A DNA stretch of 64,000 nucleotides from Bacillota bacterium (GTDB lineage Bacteria > Bacillota > Clostridia > Monoglobales > Firm-18), in the NCBI GenBank assembly GCA_022706765.1, contig JAKJBX010000008.1:1-64000 (forward strand). Reading direction: 5' to 3'. The notes beneath the pieces were generated by a model. The model saw nothing but the letters and a program-made list of their open reading frames with translations. It did not search any database and was not told where the DNA came from. Below are positions 24,720 to 31,108 of the stretch, piece by piece (within the stretch, counting starts at the first letter, position 1; each line of letters begins with the position of its first letter). The translations under genes and the position numbers were made by a program.

Positions 24720-25661
24720 TTAAGCGATTTTTGCCTTTCCCTTAGACTTGTCCTTGAAGTTCTGCCAGGTCGCCCAAAGCGGACCCACGAGGCAGACGGT
24801 CGAATAGCAGCCCGAGATGATACCGAACGCCATCGGCAGCGCAAAGCTTCGGATGGACTCGATGTCGTAAATCGCGGCGAAGATATACACCACAACAATG
24901 CTCACAAAGGTTGCCAAGCCGGTATTGATCGAGCGCGTGAGCGACTGGTTGATGCTCTTGGTGACCAGCTCGTCCGCAGACAGCTTTGCGCCGTAAATCC
25001 TTTTGTTTTCCCGGACACGGTCAAAGATGACGATGGTGTCGTTGAGCGAATAGCCGAGTATCGTCAGCGCCACGGCGATGAAGGATTCGTTGATCGGCAT
25101 CTTGAAGATGACAAATACGAAAAACGCGATCGCCACGTCGTGCAGCAGCGCGACCATCGACATCACACCCGCAGACAGACCCGAGACCTTTCGGAAGCTG
25201 TACCAAATATAGAGGATCATCAGCACGGTCGCCAGCAGCAGCGCGAACAGGCTGGTCCTTAAAAACCTTTCGCCGATTAAGGGCTTGACGTTGCGCGTGT
25301 CCGAAGCAGAAAAGTTTGCGTCGGGATATTTTGTTTTAAGCGCCGTATCCAATGCGATTTGGGCGTCCTCGCTCAGCCCCTCCTGGCCCGAAAAGGTCAG
25401 CGCAAGCTTTTGTATGACTTCGCCTGTGCCAAGCCTGCTGGTGGTGACTTGAATGACGACATCCCTGTCCAGCGTTTCCGTCACAAGCGCGTCGACGTCC
25501 CCGGTGTCGAGGGTACCCTCATAGACATATTTAATGATAGAGCCGCCCTTAAACTCAACGTCGAGCGTAACGCCTTCGACGAACATCATCACGATACCGA
25601 GTGCGATGATTGCCAGCGACAGGATATAATATTTCCATCTGTGTTTGTAAAATTGAATCAT
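24720..25661 (-). CDS. secF: Protein translocase subunit SecF
   Basis: SecF pairs with SecD in the membrane to pull exported proteins out of the SecYEG channel using the proton or sodium gradient. The 313-residue product has the N-terminal membrane span (YYILSLAIIALGIVMMFVEG), a short extracellular domain, and five clustered C-terminal spans. ALTILGYSLNDTIVIFDRVREN is the SecF signature. The start is ATG 25661 behind AAGGAGGGAAG, overlapping the secD stop in ATGA. The longer open frame to 25826 covers the end of secD and is not used. Confidence 0.96.
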   Translation of the reverse strand: MIQFYKHRWKYYILSLAIIALGIVMMFVEGVTLDVEFKGGSIIKYVYEGTLDTGDVDALVTETLDRDVVIQVTTSRLGTGEVIQKLALTFSGQEGLSEDAQIALDTALKTKYPDANFSASDTRNVKPLIGERFLRTSLFALLLATVLMILYIWYSFRKVSGLSAGVMSMVALLHDVAIAFFVFVIFKMPINESFIAVALTILGYSLNDTIVIFDRVRENKRIYGAKLSADELVTKSINQSLTRSINTGLATFVSIVVVYIFAAIYDIESIRSFALPMAFGIISGCYSTVCLVGPLWATWQNFKDKSKGKAKIA

Positions 25662-26932
25662 TTCGCTTCCCTCCTTGCTCCGAACAGCACAGGTTTTCTG
25701 AGCGGCTGAAATTGGCTGAGTGATCGGATCAGCAGCCTTGAAACCGTAACGCCGCACAGGAAGTTTAAGATAACGCCCGTCATCAGCGAGTAGCCGAAGG
25801 ACTTCATCGTGCCCGATCCGAGCCACATCAGGATCGCCGCGACAATCATCACGGTGATGTTGCCGTCAAAGACCGATGAGAACGCCTTGTGGAAGCCGGC
25901 GTCGATGGCGTTGCCGACGCTTTTGCCGCCGCGCACTTCCTCTTTGATACGCTCGGCGATGATGATATTGGCGTCGACGCCCATGCCGATCGACAGGATG
26001 ATCGCCGCAATGCCGGGCAGGGTCAGGGTATACTGCGGCACCGACAGGGCAAGCAGCTGACCGATGACCTGCAAGCTGAGCGCAAAAACCGCCACAAAGC
26101 CCGGCAGTCTGTAATACAAAAGCATGAACAGGCAGACTAAGATGAACGCTAAGAACGCCGCCCTGACCGTCACGTCAAGCGCCGACTGACCGAGCGTTGC
26201 GCTGATGGAGCTGTTGTCCTCGGATTTGAGCGAGAAAGGCAGCGAGCCCGAGCTGATTTGGTCCGCCAACGTCTTTGCCTCGCTTTCGGTAAAGCTGCCC
26301 TCAATGATTGCCTCTCCCTCCGTGATAGCCGTATTGACGGTCGGCGCGGAGATAATGTCCTCGTCCATATAAATTGCCATCGGCTGTCCGACAAGCTGCG
26401 AGGTCGCCGCCGCAAACTTCTCTTTGCCCTCGGCGTTGAATTTGAGTTCGATATACCATTTTCTTTGCTGCTGATTGTACTGCGCCCTGCTCGTCGTGAC
26501 CGTGTCGCCCGTCAGCAGAACCTGACCCTGCGGGTCACGGAAGGTGAGCTGTGCGGTCTGACCCAGCTCCTCAATCGCCTTTGAAGCGTTGAATTCGGTT
26601 TCGTCCGACGCCCACGGGAAACGCACGATAATCATGCCGCCATCCACGTCAACGGTGACTTCCCTATCGGTGATGTTTTTAAGGTCAAGACGCCTTTCGA
26701 TAACCGCGCGCGCCGCGTCAAGCTGGACTGCGGTTGGCTTGACATCTGCCTCCCTCGGCTCGTAAATCGCCTCGATGCCGCCCCTGATGTCGATGCCGTA
26801 ACGCATTTTGTTCGCGCCCTTTAATTCATGGGTCTTGCCGCCGATGGTAAACTTAAACCCGGAAGCGGCGAGATATCCCAATAGGGCGATGGCTGCTATG
26901 ACAATGAAAAATGTAACCTTTTTGCCGCGCAA
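25658..26932 (-). CDS. secD: Protein translocase subunit SecD
   Basis: SecD is the larger partner of SecF. The 424-residue product has one N-terminal membrane span (about 7-23) and the P1 extracellular domain with YGIDIRGGIEAIYEP and FPWASDE. The five-span C-terminal membrane domain contains LPGIAAIILSIGMGVDANIIIAERIKEE, the conserved fourth-transmembrane segment (motif stretch shortened in this note to its core IGMGVDANI). It is coupled to secF by a 4-bp overlap. SecD and SecF are separate here, not fused as in Bacillus. Confidence 0.96.
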   Translation of the reverse strand: MRGKKVTFFIVIAAIALLGYLAASGFKFTIGGKTHELKGANKMRYGIDIRGGIEAIYEPREADVKPTAVQLDAARAVIERRLDLKNITDREVTVDVDGGMIIVRFPWASDETEFNASKAIEELGQTAQLTFRDPQGQVLLTGDTVTTSRAQYNQQQRKWYIELKFNAEGKEKFAAATSQLVGQPMAIYMDEDIISAPTVNTAITEGEAIIEGSFTESEAKTLADQISSGSLPFSLKSEDNSSISATLGQSALDVTVRAAFLAFILVCLFMLLYYRLPGFVAVFALSLQVIGQLLALSVPQYTLTLPGIAAIILSIGMGVDANIIIAERIKEEVRGGKSVGNAIDAGFHKAFSSVFDGNITVMIVAAILMWLGSGTMKSFGYSLMTGVILNFLCGVTVSRLLIRSLSQFQPLRKPVLFGARREAK

Positions 26933-26983
26933 ATCGTATTCCTCCTTAATTAAAATTCGTTTGTAAAAGACGGGGTTTCTTCG

Positions 26984-27340
26984 TTACTTTTTCCCGTCCT
27001 GATCACACAAATGATGTACGATTGCCTGTGCGTTGTATATGTCCGCCGAGCTTACCGTTTGCGCATAGCGGCGGCGGTCGCCGCCGGGCTGTCCGGGCAC
27101 ACCGGTTATGTTTTGCAAGGAAAGGGGAAAATATGCTTTCCAAGCGCCCGAATCCAAGGTTTTTTCACTCGGCATACGGATGATCAAACCGCCTGCGCCG
27201 CCCGAAAACATCGCATCGGCGCTGCCGGCGCGCTCGACAGTATCGGCGCCCGACGCATCGGCAAACAGCGTTGCCGTCAATAACAGGCAAAGCAAGGTGA
27301 CCGATATTAAGATGCGCTTTTTTTTGCCGGGAAGCCGCAT
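26984..27340 (-). CDS. Small secreted hypothetical protein upstream of secDF
   Basis: I do not recognise this 118-residue protein. It has a convincing signal peptide (KKKRILISVTLLCLLLTATL, about residues 6-25, cleavage near ADASG). A mature region follows with glycine-rich and Trp/Tyr-containing segments (AMFSGGAGGLIIRMPSEKTL, WKAYFPLSLQN) and a basic GGDRRRYAQ stretch. AGGCGG lies about nine bases before ATG 27340. It is 51 bp upstream of secD in the same orientation and divergent from spoIID. A sporulation or envelope role is plausible from context only. Confidence 0.6.
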   Translation of the reverse strand: MRLPGKKKRILISVTLLCLLLTATLFADASGADTVERAGSADAMFSGGAGGLIIRMPSEKTLDSGAWKAYFPLSLQNITGVPGQPGGDRRRYAQTVSSADIYNAQAIVHHLCDQDGKK

Positions 27341-27486
27341 AAATTTTACCGCCTATTCAAATTTTACCCAACAACGAGTATATATGATTATACCCGGCTT
27401 GTCAAGGAAAATCGCATTTCAGCGGGGCGTTCTATTCGGGGTTTGTCCGAAATATACTATACTATTTGAAAGGTTTGATTTGACCC

Positions 27487-28488
27487 ATGAAACGACTGCT
27501 GCTGACCTATATCGGCTGCCTTGCCGCAGCGCTTGTGCTTCCCGTGCTTCTGGCAGGGCTGTCCTTTTCGCCCAAAGCGCAAAGCCCGCCGGACGATGCG
27601 CTCCCCGATGCCGGCGGGCTGCCGAAGGAGATCAGCGTATATTTCGCAAGCGAGGGCGAAACACGCATGATCGACCTTGAAACGTACGTTAAGGGGGTGC
27701 TTGCCGCCGAGATGCCCGCAGCGTTTGCGCCGGAGGCGCAAAAGGCGCAGGCGGTGGCGGCACGCACCTATCTCTATTACAAGTACCTGAAATATATGAG
27801 CGACCCGGGCAGCGCATCGCCCGACCACCCCGACGCGGTGGTTTGCACCAACCCGCAGCACTGCAACGCCTATTACTCACCCGAGCAGCTCACCGAGCTT
27901 CACGGCAAGGCATGGACGGACAAGTATTTAAAGCAGATCGCCCGATATGTCGATGAAACCCGGGGCGAAATCTTAGTGTATGAGGATGAGCCTATCCTGG
28001 CGGTCTTTCACTCGGCAAGCGGCGGCGGCTATACCGAGGCGAGCGGCGAGGTGTGGGGCAGCCAGTTGCCCTATCTTGTCAGCGTCAAAAGCGAGGGCGA
28101 CGACCAAAAGACGGGCTATGAATCGGTCGCCGCGCTCAGCCATGCGGACTTTGCCGCAAAAATTACCGAACTTGACAAAAACGCCGACCTCAGCGGCGAC
28201 CCCAAAGGATGGCTCGGGAAAACCACCCTCACCGAGGGCAACCACATCAAGACCGTCGAAATCGGCGGCGTTGCCTTTAAGGGTACCCAGATCCGCTCGG
28301 CGTTCGGTCTGAAATCCACTTGTTTTTCACTCAGCGTTGACGGGGAAAACGTGGTATTCACGGTCGAAGGCAACGGACACGGCGTGGGCATGAGCCAATA
28401 CGGCGCAAACTATATGGCGAAAAATGGCGCAAGCTACAAGGACATCCTGCTCGGTTATTACAGCGGCGCAAGCATTGCGAAGCGGTAG
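27487..28488 (+). CDS. spoIID: Stage II sporulation protein D (lytic transglycosylase)
   Basis: SpoIID cleaves the denuded glycan strands produced by SpoIIP during engulfment. The 333-residue product has an N-terminal membrane anchor (LLLTYIGCLAAALVLPVLLA). The catalytic SpoIID domain carries the glutamate motif ETYVKGVLAAEMPA (about 67-80), then AQAVAARTYLYYK. Later come HSASGGGYTEASGEVWG and the C-terminal GNGHGVGMSQYGANYMAK. These match the family in order and length. It is divergent from the small secreted protein gene and monocistronic. Confidence 0.95.
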   Translation: MKRLLLTYIGCLAAALVLPVLLAGLSFSPKAQSPPDDALPDAGGLPKEISVYFASEGETRMIDLETYVKGVLAAEMPAAFAPEAQKAQAVAARTYLYYKYLKYMSDPGSASPDHPDAVVCTNPQHCNAYYSPEQLTELHGKAWTDKYLKQIARYVDETRGEILVYEDEPILAVFHSASGGGYTEASGEVWGSQLPYLVSVKSEGDDQKTGYESVAALSHADFAAKITELDKNADLSGDPKGWLGKTTLTEGNHIKTVEIGGVAFKGTQIRSAFGLKSTCFSLSVDGENVVFTVEGNGHGVGMSQYGANYMAKNGASYKDILLGYYSGASIAKR

Positions 28489-28690
28489 GGACCCCCGCAT
28501 AGGTTTCCGGTAGCGGCTTTGTCACAAATTTCGACAAAAAACATAGTATGGTAGTGAAGCGGTGCGCTGCCGTTTTGACTGTTTTATACGATTTTTCATT
28601 TAAAACATATACAAGACGGCGGCGTATGCTATTACTATAAGTATGCGGCATCAGATCCCCCATGCTTTTAAGAAAAGGAATGAGCAAACC
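28486..28690. other. Gap after spoIID with an element-end-like stretch
   Basis: No gene is seen here. Just after the spoIID stop, CCCGCATAGGTTT (28494-28507) and a following GGTAGCGGCTTTGT resemble the left end of the E-type elements (CCCGCATAGGTTTT, GGTGGTGGATTTGT). The similarity ends after about 45 bases. It may be a decayed E element or chance. Confidence 0.35.
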
Positions 28691-28993
28691 ATGCTTGATT
28701 ACCAGGAAAACTATGCCCCCGATGGAAAATGCAAGGACTGCGACGCTGTTGTGAAACAGCATACCAATGTCGCCGTGCCCGTTGCCATCAAGCCCGAGGT
28801 CCACACAGGTCCCGTTAAGGTCTCCTGCTTCGGCAAACCCGTTATCATCCCGACCCCCTGTACGGGCGGCGGCAAAGGGTGCGACAGTTGCTGCTACGTG
28901 ATTTCTCAGCGTATCAGCATTGAGATCCCGGTGAAGTTCGATGCGGATGTCTTTATCGGCGATCCGTCCATTGATTGCAGCGTGCCGGATTAA
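28691..28993 (+). CDS. Cysteine-rich small protein, possibly spore-associated
   Basis: This 100-residue protein has no signal peptide. It contains an N-terminal CKDC pair, a middle CFGKPVIIPTPC, and GGKGCDSCCYVISQRISIEIPV. The alternation of Cys clusters with beta strands resembles clostridial proteins that I associate with spore coats or exosporia, but I cannot name a family. The start is ATG 28691 with AAAGGAAT about 10 bases upstream; the longer frame from 28643 lacks a site. It lies downstream of spoIID on the same strand and is followed by R-type repeats. Confidence 0.6.
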   Translation: MLDYQENYAPDGKCKDCDAVVKQHTNVAVPVAIKPEVHTGPVKVSCFGKPVIIPTPCTGGGKGCDSCCYVISQRISIEIPVKFDADVFIGDPSIDCSVPD

Positions 28994-29017
28994 ATCGCCG
29001 GCATAGCCCGGAGGTTG

Positions 29018-29234
29018 AAAAAAGCGCCGTTAAGGCGCTTTTTTGATGCGTTGACGAAACCCTTTGCTAAGGAATGAATTCATTGTTTTTGATATGGCAG
29101 GAAATTTTTATTTCCTGCCATATCAAAAAGCGCCTCAGCGTCGCTTTTTGGTGCGCAGCCGTAACCCTTTGCTAAGGAATGAATTCATTGTTTTTGATAT
29201 GGCAGGAAATTTTTATTTCCTGCCATATCAAAAA
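29018..29234 (+). repeat. R-type hairpin repeats, two tandem units
   Basis: Each unit has a small hairpin (AAAAAGCGCCgttaaGGCGCTTTTT type at 29019-29044, and its variant at 29125-29149), the core CCCTTTGCTAAGGAATGAATT, and a 20-bp perfect stem. The stems are 29086-29105/29110-29129 and 29191-29210/29215-29234, both with a TTTT loop. The stem sequence GATATGGCAGGAAAT is not shared with other loci. The first small hairpin is a good terminator for the cysteine-rich gene. Confidence 0.87.
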
Positions 29235-29591
29235 ACAGTTGCAAAAATTTTCTTTATATGATAGAATAGTGGCAACGGAAACACGGACAAATAAAAAAAG
29301 CGGCAGGACAATGTGCGCCAACACATTGCCCCTGCAATACGGGTGTACGCATCACCTATACGCAACCGGATGACCGGCACCAAACCCATTATAACACATT
29401 CCTCCATGATTTTCAAGAGGGGGTGTGCGGGGAATTCGGCACAAAGAATAAGCGCAAGCGTGTAGGAAAACTGCCAAGGGGCAGCGTTCTGCACGCTTTT
29501 TTATGTTTGTGTTTTCGGTAAACCGAGGTTTGGCGCCCGGGTGCGAACGGGCGCCAAGCCTTGATATTATCGGAAGCATGAGGTGGGACAA
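29235..29591. other. Gene-free stretch with one minus-strand terminator
   Basis: I find no convincing gene in this 350-base stretch; short open frames lack ribosome-binding sites. On the minus strand GCAGGGGCAATGTG and CACATTGTCCTGC (29334-29303) form a hairpin followed by TTTTTTTATT (29300-29291), a good intrinsic terminator. This suggests that some minus-strand RNA comes from the 29340-29580 region. Confidence 0.5.
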
Positions 29592-30076
29592 TTGGATAAA
29601 ATTTTAGGCGGATTCTTAAACTCCATCATCATCGGCGGGGAGGAGGAGCCTGTATGTTCAAACTGTAAGCATAGGGGAATCGAACACACACAGCCCCTGC
29701 CGTGTAATTTTTGCGTATTTTATCGTTGTCGTCCTTGCCTTGCGTCAGCAAGGCATCGTCCTTCGCCGAAAAAATTCATCTAAAATTCCAACGGCAGGGG
29801 TGCTGCGCAGTTTTGGGTGAGTGGATTTTTGTTCGGGCAAGTAAAATCATGCAGGTAATACTGACGTATTGCCAAGGGATTTTGCGCTGTACGAGCACAA
29901 ATCCACCACCCAAAACCTATGCGGGTTCGACTCCCCTATGCTTTAAGCATATAATTCACAAAAGCTCCGACTATTTGCTGTTTACAGGCGAGAGTCTGCA
30001 CCTGGATTGCCTGACGGATTATCAGCAAAAGCTGAACCTTTTGGTCTTGGTTATAAGGCGGGGCGAACACCCATAA
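29592..30076 (+). pseudogene. Small gene split by an E-type element
   Basis: A frame starts at TTG 29592 behind AGGTGGGA and reads 27 codons: DKILGGFLNSIIIGGEEEP, then VCSNCKH. It is then broken by the 271-bp element at 29673-29943. Directly after the duplicated TAAGCAT (29944-29950), the same frame resumes at 29951 with IIHKSSDYLLFTGESLHLD and ends at TAA 30074-30076. Removing the element plus one copy of the 7-bp repeat gives an uninterrupted 68-codon gene with a CxxC motif, followed by a strong terminator. I do not recognise the product. Whether the transcript is still functional, for example by excision, is unknown. Confidence 0.72.
29673..29943 (-). mobile_element. E-type structured element, copy A (271 bp)
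   Basis: This non-coding element is closed by a terminal helix: AAGCATAGGGGA at the left boundary (29667-29678) pairs with TCCCCTATGCTT at the right end (29932-29943). TAAGCAT flanks both sides (29666-29672 and 29944-29950). Internal helices include GTGGATTT (29821-29828)/AAATCCAC (29899-29906) and GCCTTGC-GTCA-GCAAGGC (29737-29754). It is the reverse-complement relative of copy B at 39283-39548, with paired changes in each helix. It interrupts a small gene. Confidence 0.82.
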
Positions 30077-30096
30077 AGCTTTAAGCGCTTACGCGA

Positions 30097-30138
30097 AAGG
30101 CGGCAGTGCAAATGCACTGCCGCCTTAATGTATGTTTT
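30097..30138 (+). terminator. Terminator of the split small gene
   Basis: AAGGCGGCAGTGCA (30097-30110) pairs perfectly with TGCACTGCCGCCTT (30113-30126), followed by AATGTATGTTTTTA. It lies 20 bp after the stop of the interrupted frame. Confidence 0.85.
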
Positions 30139-30190
30139 TATATCAACTGTTTTACGATGGGCGAACAACAGGGACGGTTTTCTACCGCCA

Positions 30191-30538
30191 CTATCGCTCC
30201 AATATATTTTTACAATACGCTTTCAGTACAGGCATATCATTGACAACCGTATCCCAAACATCCGTAATATTAATACTTCCGTAAGCGTGAGCGGCAATAT
30301 TACGCATTGCCTTAATGCTCCGCCACGGAATTTCCCGATGTGCTGTTGTAAACTCATTCGAGAGCCGTCCCGCCAATTCGCCGATTTGAAGTATGCACAT
30401 TGTGACGGCGTTGCGGTAAATCTTATCTGCCTTAAAGTTTTCCAATGTATTCCCAAATCGGGAAACGGTTTGTTCAATTTCCGTGCAATACTCAATCATA
30501 TGTGAGATTAGCCCTAAATCCTTCTTACTGATTGCCAA
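30191..30538 (-). CDS. hepT: HepT-like toxin (DUF86, putative RNase)
   Basis: HepT proteins are HEPN-domain toxins with the R-x4-H-x-Y catalytic motif. Here it is RNIAAHAY at about residues 79-86. The 115-residue helical product fits the family in length and in the motif-flanking segment IPWRSIKAMRN. It overlaps the upstream MntA-like gene by 14 bp, the usual antitoxin-toxin order and coupling. The pair would act in the cytoplasm; MntA adenylylates the Tyr of the motif to silence HepT in studied systems. Both key motifs are intact, so an active module is likely. Confidence 0.9.
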   Translation of the reverse strand: MAISKKDLGLISHMIEYCTEIEQTVSRFGNTLENFKADKIYRNAVTMCILQIGELAGRLSNEFTTAHREIPWRSIKAMRNIAAHAYGSINITDVWDTVVNDMPVLKAYCKNILER

Positions 30539-30827
30539 AAATCAGCACCTCCTCATCGGAGATTTCTTTTTTGAAATTTTCATCAAGACTGTCGGTGGTC
30601 AAAAGGTCAACCGGCACTTTAAAGGCATCTTCAAGATCGGCATACAGCCCGCCCAAAGCAAACAAACCGCGAATACGCCCTCTGTCAATACGAAAATCCA
30701 AATCACTGTCCGCTTTGGCTTCCCCGCGGGCATATGAACCAAAAAGGAACATCCGCTCTACGCCGTGACGCTGAGCAATCTCTCCCGCAATATTTTTTAT
30801 TTCGTCAACCGTGTAAATGCGCTGCAT
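30525..30827 (-). CDS. mntA: MntA-like nucleotidyltransferase antitoxin
   Basis: This 100-residue minimal nucleotidyltransferase has the GS-x10-DxD motif GSYARGEAKADSDLD (31-45), which binds metal and nucleotide. In the HepT/MntA family it adds AMP to the toxin tyrosine. AAGGAGGGGA precedes ATG 30827. The gene is first in the pair and is followed by hepT with a 14-bp overlap. Its promoter region carries a 17-bp inverted repeat at the predicted transcript start, which suggests a regulatory stem. Mobile patches of this kind are common beside repeats, as here. Confidence 0.9.
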   Translation of the reverse strand: MQRIYTVDEIKNIAGEIAQRHGVERMFLFGSYARGEAKADSDLDFRIDRGRIRGLFALGGLYADLEDAFKVPVDLLTTDSLDENFKKEISDEEVLIFGNQ

Positions 30828-30851
30828 AATGTCCCCTCCTTTTTCAAATAT

Positions 30852-30953
30852 GGGGGTGTTGAATAATTGAGGGTGCGCATTTTTGCGAGAAAATTTTTAG
30901 GATAAATTATTCAACACCCCCTATAGCATACCATATATTTTAAAGCTTTGCAA
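30852..30953 (-). promoter_or_regulatory. Promoter and 17-bp inverted repeat upstream of mntA-hepT
   Basis: On the minus strand TTGCAA (30953-30948), a 17-bp spacer and TATGCT (30930-30925) form a promoter. Transcription would begin near 30918, within the first arm of a perfect inverted repeat: GGGGGTGTTGAATAATT and its complement at 30905-30921 and 30852-30868. The mRNA would start with a 17-bp stem and a 36-nt loop, ending about 25 bases before the coding region. It could be an operator or a 5' stem. Confidence 0.6.
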
Positions 30954-30955
30954 TA

Positions 30956-31063
30956 AAAAGCGCCGCAGCGGCGCTTTTTGGCGCGCAGCCGAAACCCTTT
31001 GCCAAGGAATGAATTAATTTTTTTATCTGATAGGAAATTTCCCGAATTTCCTATCAGATAAAA
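30956..31063 (+). repeat. R-type hairpin repeat, single copy
   Basis: AAAAAGCGCCGCAGCGGCGCTTTTT (given here as two arms, AAAAAGCGCC and GGCGCTTTTT, 30956-30979) is followed by GCGCGCAGCCG, the core CCCTTTGCCAAGGAATGAATT and a perfect 19-bp stem (31021-31039/31045-31063). It lies between the mntA promoter and the ppdK terminator. Confidence 0.85.
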
Positions 31064-31095
31064 CAAACTGCGGACAGCGTTTCCCCGTCCGCAGT
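31058..31095 (-). terminator. Terminator of ppdK
   Basis: ACTGCGGAC and GTCCGCAGT (31067-31075 with 31087-31095) form a hairpin. TTTGTTTTAT follows on the minus strand and runs into the R repeat. Confidence 0.8.
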
Positions 31096-31108
31096 CTTAT
31101 TCAAGCTT

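Noticed and set aside
28486-28540. Third full E element after spoIID
   Set aside because: Only about 45 bases resemble the E left end, with no matching right end, helices or direct repeat.
29228-29591. Minus-strand open frames of 79-88 codons
   Set aside because: They lack ribosome-binding sites and overlap repeats and a terminator; no recognisable domain.
29921-29943. tRNA or tmRNA 3' end
   Set aside because: GCGGGTTCGACTCCCC looks like a T-arm, but the 5-bp T stem does not close, no anticodon or D arm is found, and the stretch is explained as the inverted end of the E element.
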